64,000 nt of DNA from CBDCKN01 sp965219035 (GTDB lineage Bacteria > Gemmatimonadota > Gemmatimonadetes > Longimicrobiales > Gaopeijiaceae): NCBI GenBank assembly GCA_965219035.1, contig CBDCMR010000004.1:1860001-1924000 (forward strand), read 5' to 3'. Below the pieces are notes generated by a model. It worked only from the letters and a program-made list of their open reading frames with translations. It did no database searches and was not told the origin of the DNA. The translations under genes were made by a program, and so were the position numbers. Below are positions 1 through 8,352 of the stretch, one piece after another (position 1 is the first letter of the stretch; each line of letters starts with the position of its first letter).

Positions 1-392
1 CCTGCAACTTTTCCCTGGACGTCGATGATCAGGCGCGCCTTCTCGAGTTCCTTCTCCAGGCGAGTGTTCTCGCGCTCCAGCTTGCGCACTTTCCCCTCCA
101 GCGGATTCCGTTCGCTCGGCTTTCGACCTCGTCTCTTCGACAGCACTCTCAGCGACCCACTCCGCACCGCCTTGCGCCATGTCGTCAGGTGCGACGAGTA
201 CAAGCCCTCCCGTCGCAGGAGTCGCCCTACCTCTCCCGGCTCCGTGCACCGGTCCGCTTCTTCGACGACCCGCAGCTTGTACGACGGACTAAACCGTCGG
301 CGCGTCGGCTTATCTACCACCTCCGCGTCCGGAGCAGCTGCCGCGCTTCGCTTACCCTCCCAGGTTAGTGGGGCGATTCCATTCTCTTCCAT
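1..392 (-). CDS. IS3-family transposase OrfA, C-terminus beyond window
   Basis: The reading frame opens at an ATG complementary to 390-392 and runs off the left edge with no stop for 130 codons. The middle reads as a helix-turn-helix transposase_8 domain (RRRFSPSYKLRVVEEAD, then a GLYSSHLTTWRKAV recognition helix). A leucine-zipper-like stretch rich in E, L and K follows (KVRKLERENTRLEKELEKAR), as is typical of IS3 OrfA. OrfA binds the terminal repeats and is normally fused to OrfB by -1 frameshifting. OrfB is not in the window. The N-terminal tail of about 30 residues ahead of the HTH is variable in such elements. Confidence 0.8.
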   Translation of the reverse strand, partial: MEENGIAPLTWEGKRSAAAAPDAEVVDKPTRRRFSPSYKLRVVEEADRCTEPGEVGRLLRREGLYSSHLTTWRKAVRSGSLRVLSKRRGRKPSERNPLEGKVRKLERENTRLEKELEKARLIIDVQGKVA

Positions 393-480
393 TCTCTCTC
401 GGTGTCCCAGCATCCTCGGTTTCTCTGCCTTCGCCCTACTCTAATTCTTTACTCGTTCCGTGTCTCACCTAAGTTGGCAG
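1..480 (-). mobile_element. IS3-family element, partial at left edge
   Basis: An IS3-type element on the minus strand enters from the left edge. It includes the OrfA gene and an outward-reading end near 459-480 (TGTCTCACCTAAGTTGGCAG). That end resembles the right end of the IS3 copies near 18235 (TGTCTCACTGGCGTTGACAG), so all three probably belong to one IS group; this is inference from the two ends. The exact outer boundary is uncertain because the other end lies outside the window. Confidence 0.6.
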
Positions 481-507
481 AGAGGGGAGCGCGACAGCGC
501 GCAGGGA

Positions 508-604
508 CTATGACGAGCACTCCCCCTGATAGCGAAACGGACCCGTAAGGTCCGCGAGCACGAACCGCATACCTATCAGGCATGTGTGTGTGTGCTCGTT
601 ATAG
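508..604. repeat. Large imperfect palindrome (cruciform-like)
   Basis: Nested inverted repeats: CTATGACGAGCAC (508-520) pairs with GTGCTCGTTATAG (592-604) with one mismatch; CCTGATAG (525-532) with CTATCAGG (573-580); CGGACC (538-543) with GGTCCG (549-554). No gene lies in 481-778. The structure could be an attC-like recombination hairpin or a folded transcript; the sequence does not decide. Confidence 0.5.
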
Positions 605-620
605 CTGTCAGGCGAGCGCG

Positions 621-643
621 TGAGTCCGGCGTTATCGGACGTG
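621..643 (+). repeat. 23-bp direct repeat, copy 1 (hairpin loop with GCGTTAT)
   Basis: TGAGTCCGGCGTTATCGGAC plus GTG recurs at 4986-5008 with one change (C to A). Each copy sits in a small hairpin (GTCC...GGAC arms). A shorter match, GCGTTATCGGG, lies at 3492-3502. The three occurrences bracket the antiporter gene and the membrane-protein/toxin-antitoxin block, which suggests repeated boundary elements. Confidence 0.45.
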
Positions 644-778
644 CGCTCGATTGTCCCATCCTTTCTGCTGATGGTCAACTAACGCCGAACCCCGGGGCCT
701 TCAGCACCGGCGATGGTGGCCTGCATCGAGTTCTGTTGGCCGCTCGGCAGGCGTCTCCCGGCCTTGTAGGTTGACCGG

Positions 779-3346
779 ATGCACGACATCGCGGTCGACC
801 TACTGATCCTGCTAGCCGCCATCTGGCTCGTCGCTGTAACTCTGCGCCCGCTCGGGCTGCCGACGATCATGGGTGAGTTGATCGTGGGCGTTCTGGTCGG
901 CCCAGCCGTGCTCGGCTGGATCGAGCCCAGCGAAGCGATCACGCTGCTCGCCGAGATCGGCATCTTCTTCCTCATGTTCCACGCCGGGGTGGAGACGCAG
1001 CCCCGGCAGTTCTTCGACGCCCTGAGACGTTCGCTCGGCGTGGCCGTCGTGGGCGCGCTGGTGCCGTTCGGGGTGAGCTTCGGCGTGGCCACGGCGTTCG
1101 GGCTGGACCCGGTGGGCGCGACCTTCGTGGGCCTCACGATGACCGCAACGGCGGTCGTGATCACGCTCAAGATGCTCCGAGACCTCGGGCTTGCCGACAC
1201 CCGGGTCGCCCGAATCATCGTCGCGAGCTGCGTCATCGACGACCTGCTGACACTCGTCTTCTTCGGCCTGATCCTGGGGGTGTTGTCGGGCGGCTCGTTC
1301 ACGCCGGCGGCCGTCGTGGTCACGCTCGTCAAGGTCATCACCTTCTTCGCGTTCGCCTTCGTGCTTGGCCGCCACGTCTATCCGAGTCTGACGCTCCCGT
1401 TCCGGTCCGAGGGTGGAAAGGGCTTCACGTTCGTACTCGTTGTCGCGATCGGTGCCGGACTGGTGGCGGAGGCGATCGGGCTGCACATGATCCTGGGCGC
1501 GTACCTGGCCGGGCTCTTCTTCGAGGAGAAGGTCGCCCACCCGAACCTCGTGCGTGTGGTGGCCGATCGCTCGTACGGGATCGCGTACTCTTTCCTCGGG
1601 CCAATTTTCTTCATCTCCCTCGGCTTCTCGATCACCTTCCAGATCAGCGCGTCGGGCCTGGGCTTCCTCGCGGTCCTCACCACGGCCGTGATCGTCGGGC
1701 AGGTCGTGAGCGCCGGGGGCATGGCGATCCGGATGGGTCTTCCCGCGCGGGAGGCTCTCACGGTCGGTGTGGGGATGTGCGGGCGTGCCGAGCTCGCGTT
1801 CATCCTCGCATCGCTTGCCCTCGCCGAGGGCGCCATCGCACCCGCGATATTCTCGGTGCTGATCTTCACCGCGTTCCTCCTCAACCTCTTCACGCCAATT
1901 GGGCTCAAGGGGTGCTCCGTTCTGCTCGCAGGGCGGGCTGCCCGCCTCGAAGGCGCGGGCGTAGGGATCCTGTGGTCGGACAAGTTCAGGGAGTCCGCGG
2001 CCCCGGAGGCCAACGGCTCTCGCCCGCCGACCACGCTTCCCAACCTGGCCGACGCGGTGGTCCTGTACCGGCACGGACCGGAGATCGTGTCTCTCGTGGG
2101 CGAGCTGGAGCGACGGGGACTCCCCTACTTGATCGTGGAGGAGGACGAAGATGTGGCGCGTCGACTCCACGAACGGGGGAGGAGTATGGTTCACGCGAGG
2201 ATCTCCGAGCAAGAGGTGGACCTGCGGCCGCTGGCACGTGCACGCTCGCTGGTCCTGAACGGCGACGACGACGACAACGTCCTGCTCTCGCTAGGAGCCC
2301 GCGAGGTCGGCCTCGAGGGACAGATCGTTGCGATGATCGAGGACCCGCGTCGCCGTTCGCCCATGTTGTTCGCGGGGGCCGACGTGACCTTCGCACCGAC
2401 GCACGTGCTCGCGGCGATGCTGAGCGCGCGGGCCAGCGCTAAAGTCGGGCCGCGGGTAATGGGCTTCCGGCCGCTAAGCCGACTCCTCGAGGTGGCGGAG
2501 CTCAGGGTCCACGACGGCAGCCCGCTCGCGCACGCCACGCTCGCGGCCACGCGGATACGGACGCGTACCGGAGCCAACATAATCGGACAGTGGCGCGACG
2601 CCGAGCTGGGCGCCGCTCCGGACCCGCACGAGACCATCCCTCCCGGCACGATCCTCGTCGCAGCGGGGACGCCGGAGAGCATCGAGCAGCTCAGCGAGAT
2701 GGCACGGCCGATCCGCGAGGAGGGCGTGATCATCGTGGTCGGATTCGGAAGCGTGGGTCAGAAGCTCGCCGAGATCCTGCGGGCGGTGGGCGAGGAGGTC
2801 TGTGTGCTCGACTCCGAGGAGCGTCCGGGTGTCGACCTCGTCGGAGACGTCACCGACCCCGAGGTGCTCGACCTTCTGCCTTTGGCCGACGCGCGCGTGG
2901 CAGCGTTGGCTCTCGGCGCTGAAAGCCCTACGGTCTATGCGGCGACGCTGCTGCGAGACCACGCACCAGACCTTCCCATCATCGCGGGTGCCCGGCTGGC
3001 CGAGAGTGTTGCGCGCGTCCACCGGGCCGGCGCCGACTTCGCCCTGTCGATCAGTCAGGTCGCCGGCCAGCTCCCGGCCCACCACGTGCTCGGTGAGACC
3101 GTCTCGCTACAGCCGCGTATCAAGCTCGCGCTCGTGAGCGCGGGCCAGCTCGAAGGGAAGAACCCGATCAGGGAGCGGATCCGCGAGCGCACCGGATGCA
3201 CGGTCGTAGCACTGGACCGCGGTGGAACGGTGACCATGGACTTTCCGACCGATCTGGAACTCGCCTCGGACGACGCCATCTACATCTGTGGGACTGCCGA
3301 CGCGATTGAGCGGTACCGGGAGGAATTCCCCACGGATTGGCTGTAG
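779..3346 (+). CDS. CPA2 (Kef-type) monovalent cation/proton antiporter with two RCK modules
   Basis: 855 aa. Residues about 5-385 form a Na+/H+ exchanger domain with 11-12 predicted membrane spans, including the family-typical GVGMCGRAELAFILA segment. A degenerate first TrkA-N/RCK domain follows (about 425-545, no clear GxGxxG), then a TrkA-C domain (about 560-645). A second TrkA-N domain has a good nucleotide-binding loop (VVGFGSVGQKLAEIL, about 657-671) and is followed by a second TrkA-C at the C-terminus. The family exchanges K+ or Na+ for H+ at the inner membrane and is gated by nucleotide or ligand binding to the RCK part. It is longer than E. coli KefB/KefC (about 600 aa) because of the second RCK unit. 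It stands alone among mobile-element relics, so transfer is possible. Confidence 0.85.
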   Translation: MHDIAVDLLILLAAIWLVAVTLRPLGLPTIMGELIVGVLVGPAVLGWIEPSEAITLLAEIGIFFLMFHAGVETQPRQFFDALRRSLGVAVVGALVPFGVSFGVATAFGLDPVGATFVGLTMTATAVVITLKMLRDLGLADTRVARIIVASCVIDDLLTLVFFGLILGVLSGGSFTPAAVVVTLVKVITFFAFAFVLGRHVYPSLTLPFRSEGGKGFTFVLVVAIGAGLVAEAIGLHMILGAYLAGLFFEEKVAHPNLVRVVADRSYGIAYSFLGPIFFISLGFSITFQISASGLGFLAVLTTAVIVGQVVSAGGMAIRMGLPAREALTVGVGMCGRAELAFILASLALAEGAIAPAIFSVLIFTAFLLNLFTPIGLKGCSVLLAGRAARLEGAGVGILWSDKFRESAAPEANGSRPPTTLPNLADAVVLYRHGPEIVSLVGELERRGLPYLIVEEDEDVARRLHERGRSMVHARISEQEVDLRPLARARSLVLNGDDDDNVLLSLGAREVGLEGQIVAMIEDPRRRSPMLFAGADVTFAPTHVLAAMLSARASAKVGPRVMGFRPLSRLLEVAELRVHDGSPLAHATLAATRIRTRTGANIIGQWRDAELGAAPDPHETIPPGTILVAAGTPESIEQLSEMARPIREEGVIIVVGFGSVGQKLAEILRAVGEEVCVLDSEERPGVDLVGDVTDPEVLDLLPLADARVAALALGAESPTVYAATLLRDHAPDLPIIAGARLAESVARVHRAGADFALSISQVAGQLPAHHVLGETVSLQPRIKLALVSAGQLEGKNPIRERIRERTGCTVVALDRGGTVTMDFPTDLELASDDAIYICGTADAIERYREEFPTDWL

Positions 3347-3541
3347 CTCAGCTGAGAGGCCGGTTTCGGAGGACGACGCGCTGTCGAACACCGGAGGCAA
3401 ACTGGCGGGTCTCGATGCGACCCGCGTGTCTAAGAGATCGCCGTCTCTATCCGTGGTTGAACCGTGACTTGATGGTGCGGCCTCTTGCGCTGCGTTATCG
3501 GGCGGGGAACCTTGCTGGCTGCCCCCAACTTGGAGAAGCAT

Positions 3542-4108
3542 GTGGTCCCACTGCTAGATCTGTGGCTGCCCATTTTGTTGTCCACCGTAGCGGTGTTCAT
3601 CCTGAGCCTTCTCGTGTGGACGGCGCTTCCCCACCACAAGTCCGACTTCAAGAAGCTCCCCGACGAAGACAGCGTGATCAACGCGATGCGAGAACGGCCT
3701 CCCGCGCCTGGCGGTTACATGCTGCCGCGTGCCTGGACCCACGCGGAGGTGGAGGATCCTGAAATCGCAGAGAAGCTGACCCAAGGCCCGGTCGGGTTCA
3801 TCTTTATCGTGCCGTCCGGCGTTCCCACGATCAGTGCGATAGGGAGGAAGTTAGTACAGCTTTTCATCTTCTATTTGGTATTGTCCGGGCTGGTGGCGTA
3901 TGTGACAGGTACAGGCTTCGCCGCTGGGCAGCCGGCCATGGATGTGTTTCGGATCTCGGCGACAGTGGCGGCAATGGGACACGGCGCAGGAGTCATCACG
4001 GCCGCCGTCTATTTCGGAGCACCGTGGAGCAATACGTGGAAACACGTGATCGACGCCGTGCTCTATGGGCTCGCTACCGGCGCCATCTTCGCCGCGCTAT
4101 GGCCGTGA
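3542..4108 (+). CDS. Hypothetical membrane protein, about 188 aa
   Basis: No family recognised. An N-terminal membrane span (LWLPILLSTVAVFILSLLVW) is followed by a soluble segment of about 70 residues containing a PPAPGGYMLPRAW motif. At least three more hydrophobic spans fill the C-terminal half. The GTG at 3542 is preferred because GGAG lies about 7 bases upstream; an in-frame TTG at 3485 lacks a ribosome site. The gene follows the antiporter by about 195 bp without overlap, and repeat motifs lie on both sides, so it may be cargo of a mobile unit. Function unknown. Confidence 0.6.
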   Translation: MVPLLDLWLPILLSTVAVFILSLLVWTALPHHKSDFKKLPDEDSVINAMRERPPAPGGYMLPRAWTHAEVEDPEIAEKLTQGPVGFIFIVPSGVPTISAIGRKLVQLFIFYLVLSGLVAYVTGTGFAAGQPAMDVFRISATVAAMGHGAGVITAAVYFGAPWSNTWKHVIDAVLYGLATGAIFAALWP

Positions 4109-4153
4109 CCTAACGGGGAGCCTCGGGGGCCAAAGTCTTGCTTCCCGCTAAAG

Positions 4154-4312
4154 CGCATGTCCGTAACGGGCTCACGCGCTCCCGGCGCGGAGTGAGCGTC
4201 CGCGAACGGAGTGCCCCGAAGGGACGGGCCCGTCGGTCTCCACGATAGTGCCACAACACGTAATGCGCGAAGGCGCACCGAAGGGTTCGGCGGGAGAGCG
4301 GCGTTACGCGAC
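4154..4312. repeat. Imperfect palindromic repeat, attC-like, copy A
   Basis: Begins CCGTAACGGGCTCAC and contains GTCCGCGAA and GGGCCCGT. It is related to the segment at 4860-4945. Together with GTTACGCGAC at 4304-4313 and its inverse GTCGCGTAAC at 4855-4864, these repeats flank the toxin-antitoxin pair. The pattern resembles integron cassette boundaries, but the canonical GTTRRRY box is not clear. Confidence 0.35.
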
Positions 4313-4328
4313 GCGCGTACACCGCAAA

Positions 4329-4583
4329 CTATCGATACACGTCTCGGCGGTGGCCAATCTTCACGACGGTGACGATCTGGGCTTCATCGTCGACTTCGTA
4401 CAAGACACGATGCGATCCCTGGCGTACCCGGTACCGAAATCCACCGGTTAGCTTCTCGCAGCCACGAGGCCGGGGGTCCTCGGCCAGAGCATGGATGCGA
4501 TCGACGACCCGGCCGCGATCCGCTTCCTGGAGAGCTTTCAGTTCCTTGACGGCAGAGGGCTTGATCTGGAGATCATAGCTCAC
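4329..4583 (-). CDS. RelE/ParE-superfamily toxin
   Basis: 84 aa. The whole protein fits the RelE/ParE fold: an N-terminal strand and helix (MSYDLQIKPSAVKELKAL), a central KLTGGFRYRVRQGSHRVLYE strand pair, and the typical VVKIGHRRDVYR end. RelE-type members cleave mRNA on the ribosome; ParE-type members inhibit gyrase. The GxHRRDVYR ending favours a RelE-like fold, but activity cannot be assigned from sequence alone. Its start overlaps the antitoxin gene by 11 bp, so translation is probably coupled. Transcription runs opposite to the preceding membrane-protein gene. Confidence 0.85.
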   Translation of the reverse strand: MSYDLQIKPSAVKELKALQEADRGRVVDRIHALAEDPRPRGCEKLTGGFRYRVRQGSHRVLYEVDDEAQIVTVVKIGHRRDVYR

Positions 4584-4806
4584 CGCTCTGCCTCATCTCC
4601 TGCAGCACATCGGAGAAGGAGAGGCTTGGCTCGTTCGCGCGTGCCTCAAACGCCTCGAGATCCTCCGCGTCTTCGGAGAGGATCCCGAGGACTGCCTCGT
4701 TCACGAGGTCGGATACGCTTTGCTCCGTCTCGGCGGCCTTGAGTCGTAAGGCTCGATGTACGGAAGGAGAGAAGTAGACCGTTGTACGCTTTGTTTTCGT
4801 GCTCAT
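4573..4806 (-). CDS. Antitoxin, ribbon-helix-helix type
   Basis: 77 aa, upstream of and overlapping the toxin gene. Residues about 5-45 (KRTTVYFSPSVHRALRLKAA then SVSDLVNEAVLGIL) match a CopG-like ribbon-helix-helix DNA-binding domain. The acidic C-terminal half is expected to wrap the toxin. Such antitoxins neutralise the toxin and repress their own promoter. The AT-rich stretch just upstream (about 4810-4850, with ACTATAGCGCTATACGTCA) contains the palindrome TATAGCGCTATA and is a plausible autoregulatory operator. Confidence 0.8.
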   Translation of the reverse strand: MSTKTKRTTVYFSPSVHRALRLKAAETEQSVSDLVNEAVLGILSEDAEDLEAFEARANEPSLSFSDVLQEMRQSGEL

Positions 4807-4811
4807 GGGTC

Positions 4812-4825
4812 ACTATAGCGCTATA
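4812..4825 (-). promoter_or_regulatory. Candidate antitoxin operator palindrome
   Basis: TATAGCGCTATA lies just upstream of the antitoxin start. It is a perfect 12-bp palindrome and AT-rich compared with its surroundings, as expected for a ribbon-helix-helix autoregulation site. No matching -35 element was resolved. Confidence 0.45.
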
Positions 4826-4859
4826 CGTCACAACGTCAAGACGTCTCTTTAGCGTGTCG

Positions 4860-4945
4860 CGTAACGGGCTCACTGGCTCAAGACGCGGAGGTGGCACAGC
4901 CACCGGAGTGTCCGCGAAGCGGCCGGCCCGTTGCTCACGTTAGAG
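4860..4945. repeat. Imperfect palindromic repeat, attC-like, copy B
   Basis: Starts GCGTAACGGGCTCAC and ends GCCCGTTGCTCACGTTAG. AACGGGC near the start pairs with GCCCGTT near the end, and the internal GGTGGCACAGCCACC is a perfect hairpin. It shares its opening and the GTCCGCGAA motif with copy A. It could be an integron attC relative. Apart from these repeats no gene is visible in 4807-5113. Confidence 0.4.
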
Positions 4946-4985
4946 CTTCCGGCTTCCCCGCGACAGCGTACCCGAGGGCCGTGCT

Positions 4986-5008
4986 TGAGTCCGGCGTTAT
5001 AGGACGTG
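4986..5008 (+). repeat. 23-bp direct repeat, copy 2
   Basis: Second copy of the repeat at 621-643, with one substitution in the loop (GCGTTATA instead of GCGTTATC). Confidence 0.45.
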
Positions 5009-5187
5009 AGTGCGCTCACGGTACCACGGGAGCCCAAGTGCAATGCACCCCAGCTGATCTATCGGCGTGAGTTGCGGCGGCGGAAATTTGTGGCCACGCC
5101 CTCCTAACGGATATTGAGAGCACGCCCCTTGCGGATACCAAGAAGATGTCGACGAAGACGCTTGGAACCCAACAAGGAGCGGCCCTC

Positions 5188-6112
5188 ATGAAGCGGACGA
5201 CGAAGTATGTGGCACTGGATGTACATCAAGCAACGACACTGGCGTCGGTTCGGGCGGAGGGCGGGCGTGTGATCGCGCGTAGCATCATGGCCACCGAGGA
5301 GCCGGTGATCGTGGAATGGTTCTCCGGGATGCGCGGGGCGGTGCATGTGGCGTTCGAGGAGGGGACCCAAGCGCAGTGGCTGCACGATCTCCTCGAGCCA
5401 GTGGTGGATCGAGTCGTCGTGTGCGACCGGCGTGGGAAGTCGCGGCAAGGGAACAAGGGTGACCAGGTCGATGCCGACGAGCTGTCGGAGTTGCTGCGCC
5501 GCGGGGGGCTACGGGCGGTCTATCACGGGAGCGCGCATCGGGCCACGCTGAAGGAGCTCACTCGGACCTATCAGAGTGTGGTCGAGGACACGACCCGGGT
5601 GATGCTGCGGCTGAAGGCACTGTTCCGGGCCCGCGGGATCAAGACGCCGGGCAAGCGCGTCTACCACCCGAGGCACCAGGCCGAGTGGCTCGCCAAGCTG
5701 CCCGAGCGCGGGGTCCGGTTCCGGGCGCAGGCGCTGTACGCCCAACTCGACGTGCTCCGTGAACTGCGGCCCAAGGCGAAGGCCGCCATGGTGACGGAAG
5801 CACGGCGCGACCCGGCATGGCCCGTGCTGGGCACGATCCCCTTCCTGGGGCCGGTGCGGCGGCGCCGCGCACCCATGACGCGGGGGCTCAACCGCAATCA
5901 CAACCGGGTGCTCAAGGATGTCTTCAAGGGCGCGGCCACGGCCGCCACGGCCTGGCCCGCTGCAGGACTTCTATCACGAGATGATCGCTCGCGGGATGCG
6001 ACCGGAACTCGCACGGGTGACCCTGACCCGCAAGCTTGCGGCGATCACACTACGGCTTTGGAAGACAGGAGAGCTCTACGATCCAACGAAGCTGACGATG
6101 CAAGCGCGCTAG
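5188..6112 (+). pseudogene. IS110-family transposase, internal deletion and frameshift
   Basis: The N-terminal DEDD RuvC-like domain is intact (YVALDVHQATT, FEEGTQAQWL, CDRRGKSRQGNKGDQVDADE). After GTIPFLGPV the frame jumps to RRRRAPMTRGLNRNHNRVL. About 45 residues present in the second copy are missing, including the segment with the candidate catalytic serine (RSSADYELFDG there). A frameshift near 5935-5960 then throws the C-terminus (GPLQDFYHEMIARGMRPEL) into another frame ending at 6112. The enzyme would recombine DNA guided by a bridge RNA; this copy cannot be active. The start is an ATG shortly after AAGGAG. Confidence 0.8.
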
Positions 6113-6337
6113 CGCCCGGACCCCACGAGGCGGTGGTGCGGGGCGTTCCCCTCGCCGTCGGCTCCAGGGTCCGGGACCAGGGTGCGGGGGGCAGTCTCGA
6201 GCGAGTCGTTCGCCCGGCCACCAGTCAAGCCGAGGCACTCACCTAACCGTAGGCCCCCCCCGCAGAACCCGAATAAGCGTCAGGCCGGCCTATCCGCCGA
6301 GTCTCAGATAGAACCATGGTTCGCCGCGCGCGACCCA
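6113..6337 (+). other. Conserved non-coding IS110 tail, candidate bridge-RNA region
   Basis: The stretch after the transposase has no reading frame, yet it aligns with 19501-19732 of copy 2. The last 165 bp have the same length in both and share blocks such as CGCAGAACCCGAA, GTCAGGCCGGCC and CTCAGATAGAACCATGG. In IS110/IS1111 elements one non-coding end is transcribed into the bridge RNA, and preserved length and sequence outside the gene fit that role. This is inference; no structure was computed. Confidence 0.4.
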
Positions 6338-6390
6338 CCCAACGCTTGCATGTGTCCATCACTGGATCCGGTGACCGACCGAGGAGAACG

Positions 6391-6552
6391 ATGCGAAAGA
6401 AGACTGCTCAGCCGACCCGGAAGCACCCAACGACCTCGTCATCCCAACCTTCGGGGCTGATCGTCAACGAGCTAAAGCCGGGGCGATCGGACGGGGAGAA
6501 GTCCGCCCTTGACGATCGCTCTCATAGAACGGACTTGCGATTCTGGGGTTAA
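6391..6552 (+). CDS. Small hypothetical protein, 53 aa (uncertain)
   Basis: An ATG follows GAGGAGAACG, a strong ribosome site. The product starts MRKKTAQPTRKHPTTSSS and ends LDDRSHRTDLRFWG; it is polar, basic at its N-terminus and has no recognised domain. A similar context (GCGAGGATCATC before an ATG, then ACGAAGACT) follows the second IS110 copy near 19783, so it may be linked to the element. It could be a chance frame. Confidence 0.25.
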   Translation: MRKKTAQPTRKHPTTSSSQPSGLIVNELKPGRSDGEKSALDDRSHRTDLRFWG

Positions 6553-6945
6553 GAGATAAGAGGCGAAATAGTTCACCCCTCCCCCACCCCCCAAGGATCC
6601 GTGTCGTGAACGTGCACAGTATCGTGTGCGCCTTGGCGACAGATCGTTCTAGCCAAGGGACCAAACGGGGACTGACCGCCTGCTCATAGAGCAGGAGAAG
6701 GGCTTAGTCGTCTGTTTCTAGCCCGATGAAAAGCCCGCATGTTTCAGTAAGGTTTTCCAGAAAAAAACATCGAAGAAACATCGAGACCCGAAGTCCCGCT
6801 TCGTCAAGGTCGGGTCCGTTCGGCATCTCACGCCAAGCCCTGGCAGACTGACTGTGAGGGCCGAAGGATGCACGTAGCGCAATGGCTCCACGGTCAAGCC
6901 TGGCCAGCTGCCAGCATGTTCTGCTCGGCTTGTATCCCGCCGCTC
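6553..6945. other. No gene recognised
   Basis: Frames on both strands are short and unlike known proteins. The AT-rich patch near 6730-6785 stands out in composition, but nothing can be assigned. Confidence 0.5.
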
Positions 6946-7075
6946 GGTCCCAGTTGCCCTCGGTGTCCCTCTTGAGGTGAGGGTACGGGCGATTTCGGGA
7001 TCGCCCCTCGCCGCGTGGGACGGAGCGCTCGACAAGATCAACACGGCGTTCCAGATCGGCGAGTCCGGCGGTTTT
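6946..7075 (-). pseudogene. Fragment of a small mobile-element membrane protein (C-terminal part)
   Basis: Minus-strand frames give AGLADLERRVDLVERSV, then in another frame EGDPEIARTL, then again KRDTEGNWDR. Joined, they make the charged tail found after the membrane spans of a small protein common beside mobilization genes. The homologous segment AGLADLGLRVDL ends the gene at 12420-12671. Two compensating frameshifts show decay. From 7076 to 7491 nothing else is recognisable. Confidence 0.45.
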
Positions 7076-7491
7076 GGCGCACGGGAGCCAGCCTACCCTT
7101 TGGGGCCACGCTTCGCGGGTCCCCGGCAGGGGCTGGCGAGGGACTCCGCCCCTTCGATCCCCCCTGAGGCCCGCGCTCCGGCGGAGTTCGCGGGCGGGGG
7201 GCTCGCCCCCCGTCCCTCTTGCCGGTGCGTCCTGAGTCGCGCGCCACACGAAGGACATATGGCGGCTGGCAGCTGCTGGGGTCGGTTGAGGGGACGCGGA
7301 CTAGGAGAGGCGACTAGAGCGTCGGCGAAATCAATGGGGAACTCGCCGAGGACACACGAGCAAAGTCTGCGCTCCGAACAGCCCTACAGGCTCACCGTGG
7401 AAAACCAGGCAATGTTGATCCCAAAGCGCTGGCCGCGTAGTGGTCGGACCGCACCGACGCGGCGCATGTCAATATCCGTCGGGACGATCCC

Positions 7492-8352
7492 TCAATCGCT
7501 GAGCAGCAGGTACTTCAAGCCGAGCATCATAGACCAGGGATTGATGCGACTGATTTCGGTGTCGTTCATTATGGGAAACGGATGCACCTCGTAAGGACTC
7601 GTGTCCACAAGGTCGTCGACCCAGCTGTAGGACGCCTTCAGGCCGAGTAGGAGCTTGTCGCCCAGACGATAGTCGGTGCCGGCAAAGAGCTGCTTGGAAA
7701 GACCGCTGTCGGACAGATCAACGTCCTGCAGACTGTTGTACTCCGCCGCGGGACGACCGCCGCATGGCTGACTAATGCACGAGTATTCGCTGCTGAAATA
7801 CAGCCCCGACAGCTCGACGAAGGACAGGCCCAGCCCGGCGCCCAGGTAAAGCATGACCCGGCTTTCTGCGAACGCGAAGTCGTGATAGGCGTTCAGGGAC
7901 AGCGTGCGCGCGGCCAAGGCATCGACCCTGGTGGTGTTGGTCGACGTATAGTTGCTGTCTTCGTTAGGCAGGATCGGAGATCCATCGAGAAAGGTAATGT
8001 CGGTGAATTCTTGCTCGATGTTGTTCGATCGCTGGGAGACCGACACCTCCACGCGCACGTCGCCGAAATCTCGACCGACGGCGACTTCAAAAGCAGTACC
8101 GAGATCCGAGGGAAGGTTGTAAAACCAGCGATAGCCCTCCGGCGTGCCGCTGCAACGGAAATTCGGGTAACAGATATTGTCCCGGTTATGGCCCGCCTGC
8201 TTCATGACGGGATTCCAGTTCGTCCCGCCGCTCGCGCTCACGTACCACCCGTAAGACCCCGGCTGTTGACCCGCACCTTGTTCCGCTCGGCCGAGCAGGG
8301 TGCAGATCGCAAGCGTGGCTCCGAAGGCGTGTAACTGCCAGGACAAAGGCAT
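7492..8352 (-). CDS. Outer-membrane beta-barrel protein with signal peptide
   Basis: 286 aa from the ATG complementary to 8350-8352, chosen because GGAGGTG lies about 6 bases upstream; a longer frame upstream lacks such a site. Residues 1-28 form a signal peptide (LHAFGATLAICTLLG, cut near AEQGAGQQ). The rest alternates strand-like segments with hydrophobic-aromatic periodicity (MLYLGAGLGLSFVELSGLYF, LLLGLKASYSWVDDL) and ends with an amphipathic strand (MMLGLKYLLLSD), as in small porin-like 8-10-strand barrels of the P44/Msp2 or OmpW type. Four cysteines could form two loop disulfides. Substrate unknown; it stands alone among relics. Confidence 0.65.
   Translation of the reverse strand: MPLSWQLHAFGATLAICTLLGRAEQGAGQQPGSYGWYVSASGGTNWNPVMKQAGHNRDNICYPNFRCSGTPEGYRWFYNLPSDLGTAFEVAVGRDFGDVRVEVSVSQRSNNIEQEFTDITFLDGSPILPNEDSNYTSTNTTRVDALAARTLSLNAYHDFAFAESRVMLYLGAGLGLSFVELSGLYFSSEYSCISQPCGGRPAAEYNSLQDVDLSDSGLSKQLFAGTDYRLGDKLLLGLKASYSWVDDLVDTSPYEVHPFPIMNDTEISRINPWSMMLGLKYLLLSD

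Larger units (their letters stand above)
5114..6337 (+). mobile_element. IS110-family element, decayed copy 1
   Basis: Bounds are the outermost similarity to the second copy at 18443-19732. The left side begins TTGAGAGCACGCCCC (copy 2: TTGAAAGCACGCCCC) and the right side ends near CGACCCA. The transposase gene is broken, but about 165-225 bp beyond it are still alike between the copies. IS110 elements usually lack inverted repeats, so the ends are only estimates. Confidence 0.65.

Noticed and set aside
812..2212. Long minus-strand open frame across the antiporter gene
   Set aside because: Antisense shadow of a high-GC gene: charged low-complexity translation (many H, E, R), no domain, no ribosome site.
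3340..3362. tRNA-like string GGCTGTAGCTCAGCTGAGAGGC
   Set aside because: It resembles a D-arm only; no anticodon arm or T-arm follows.
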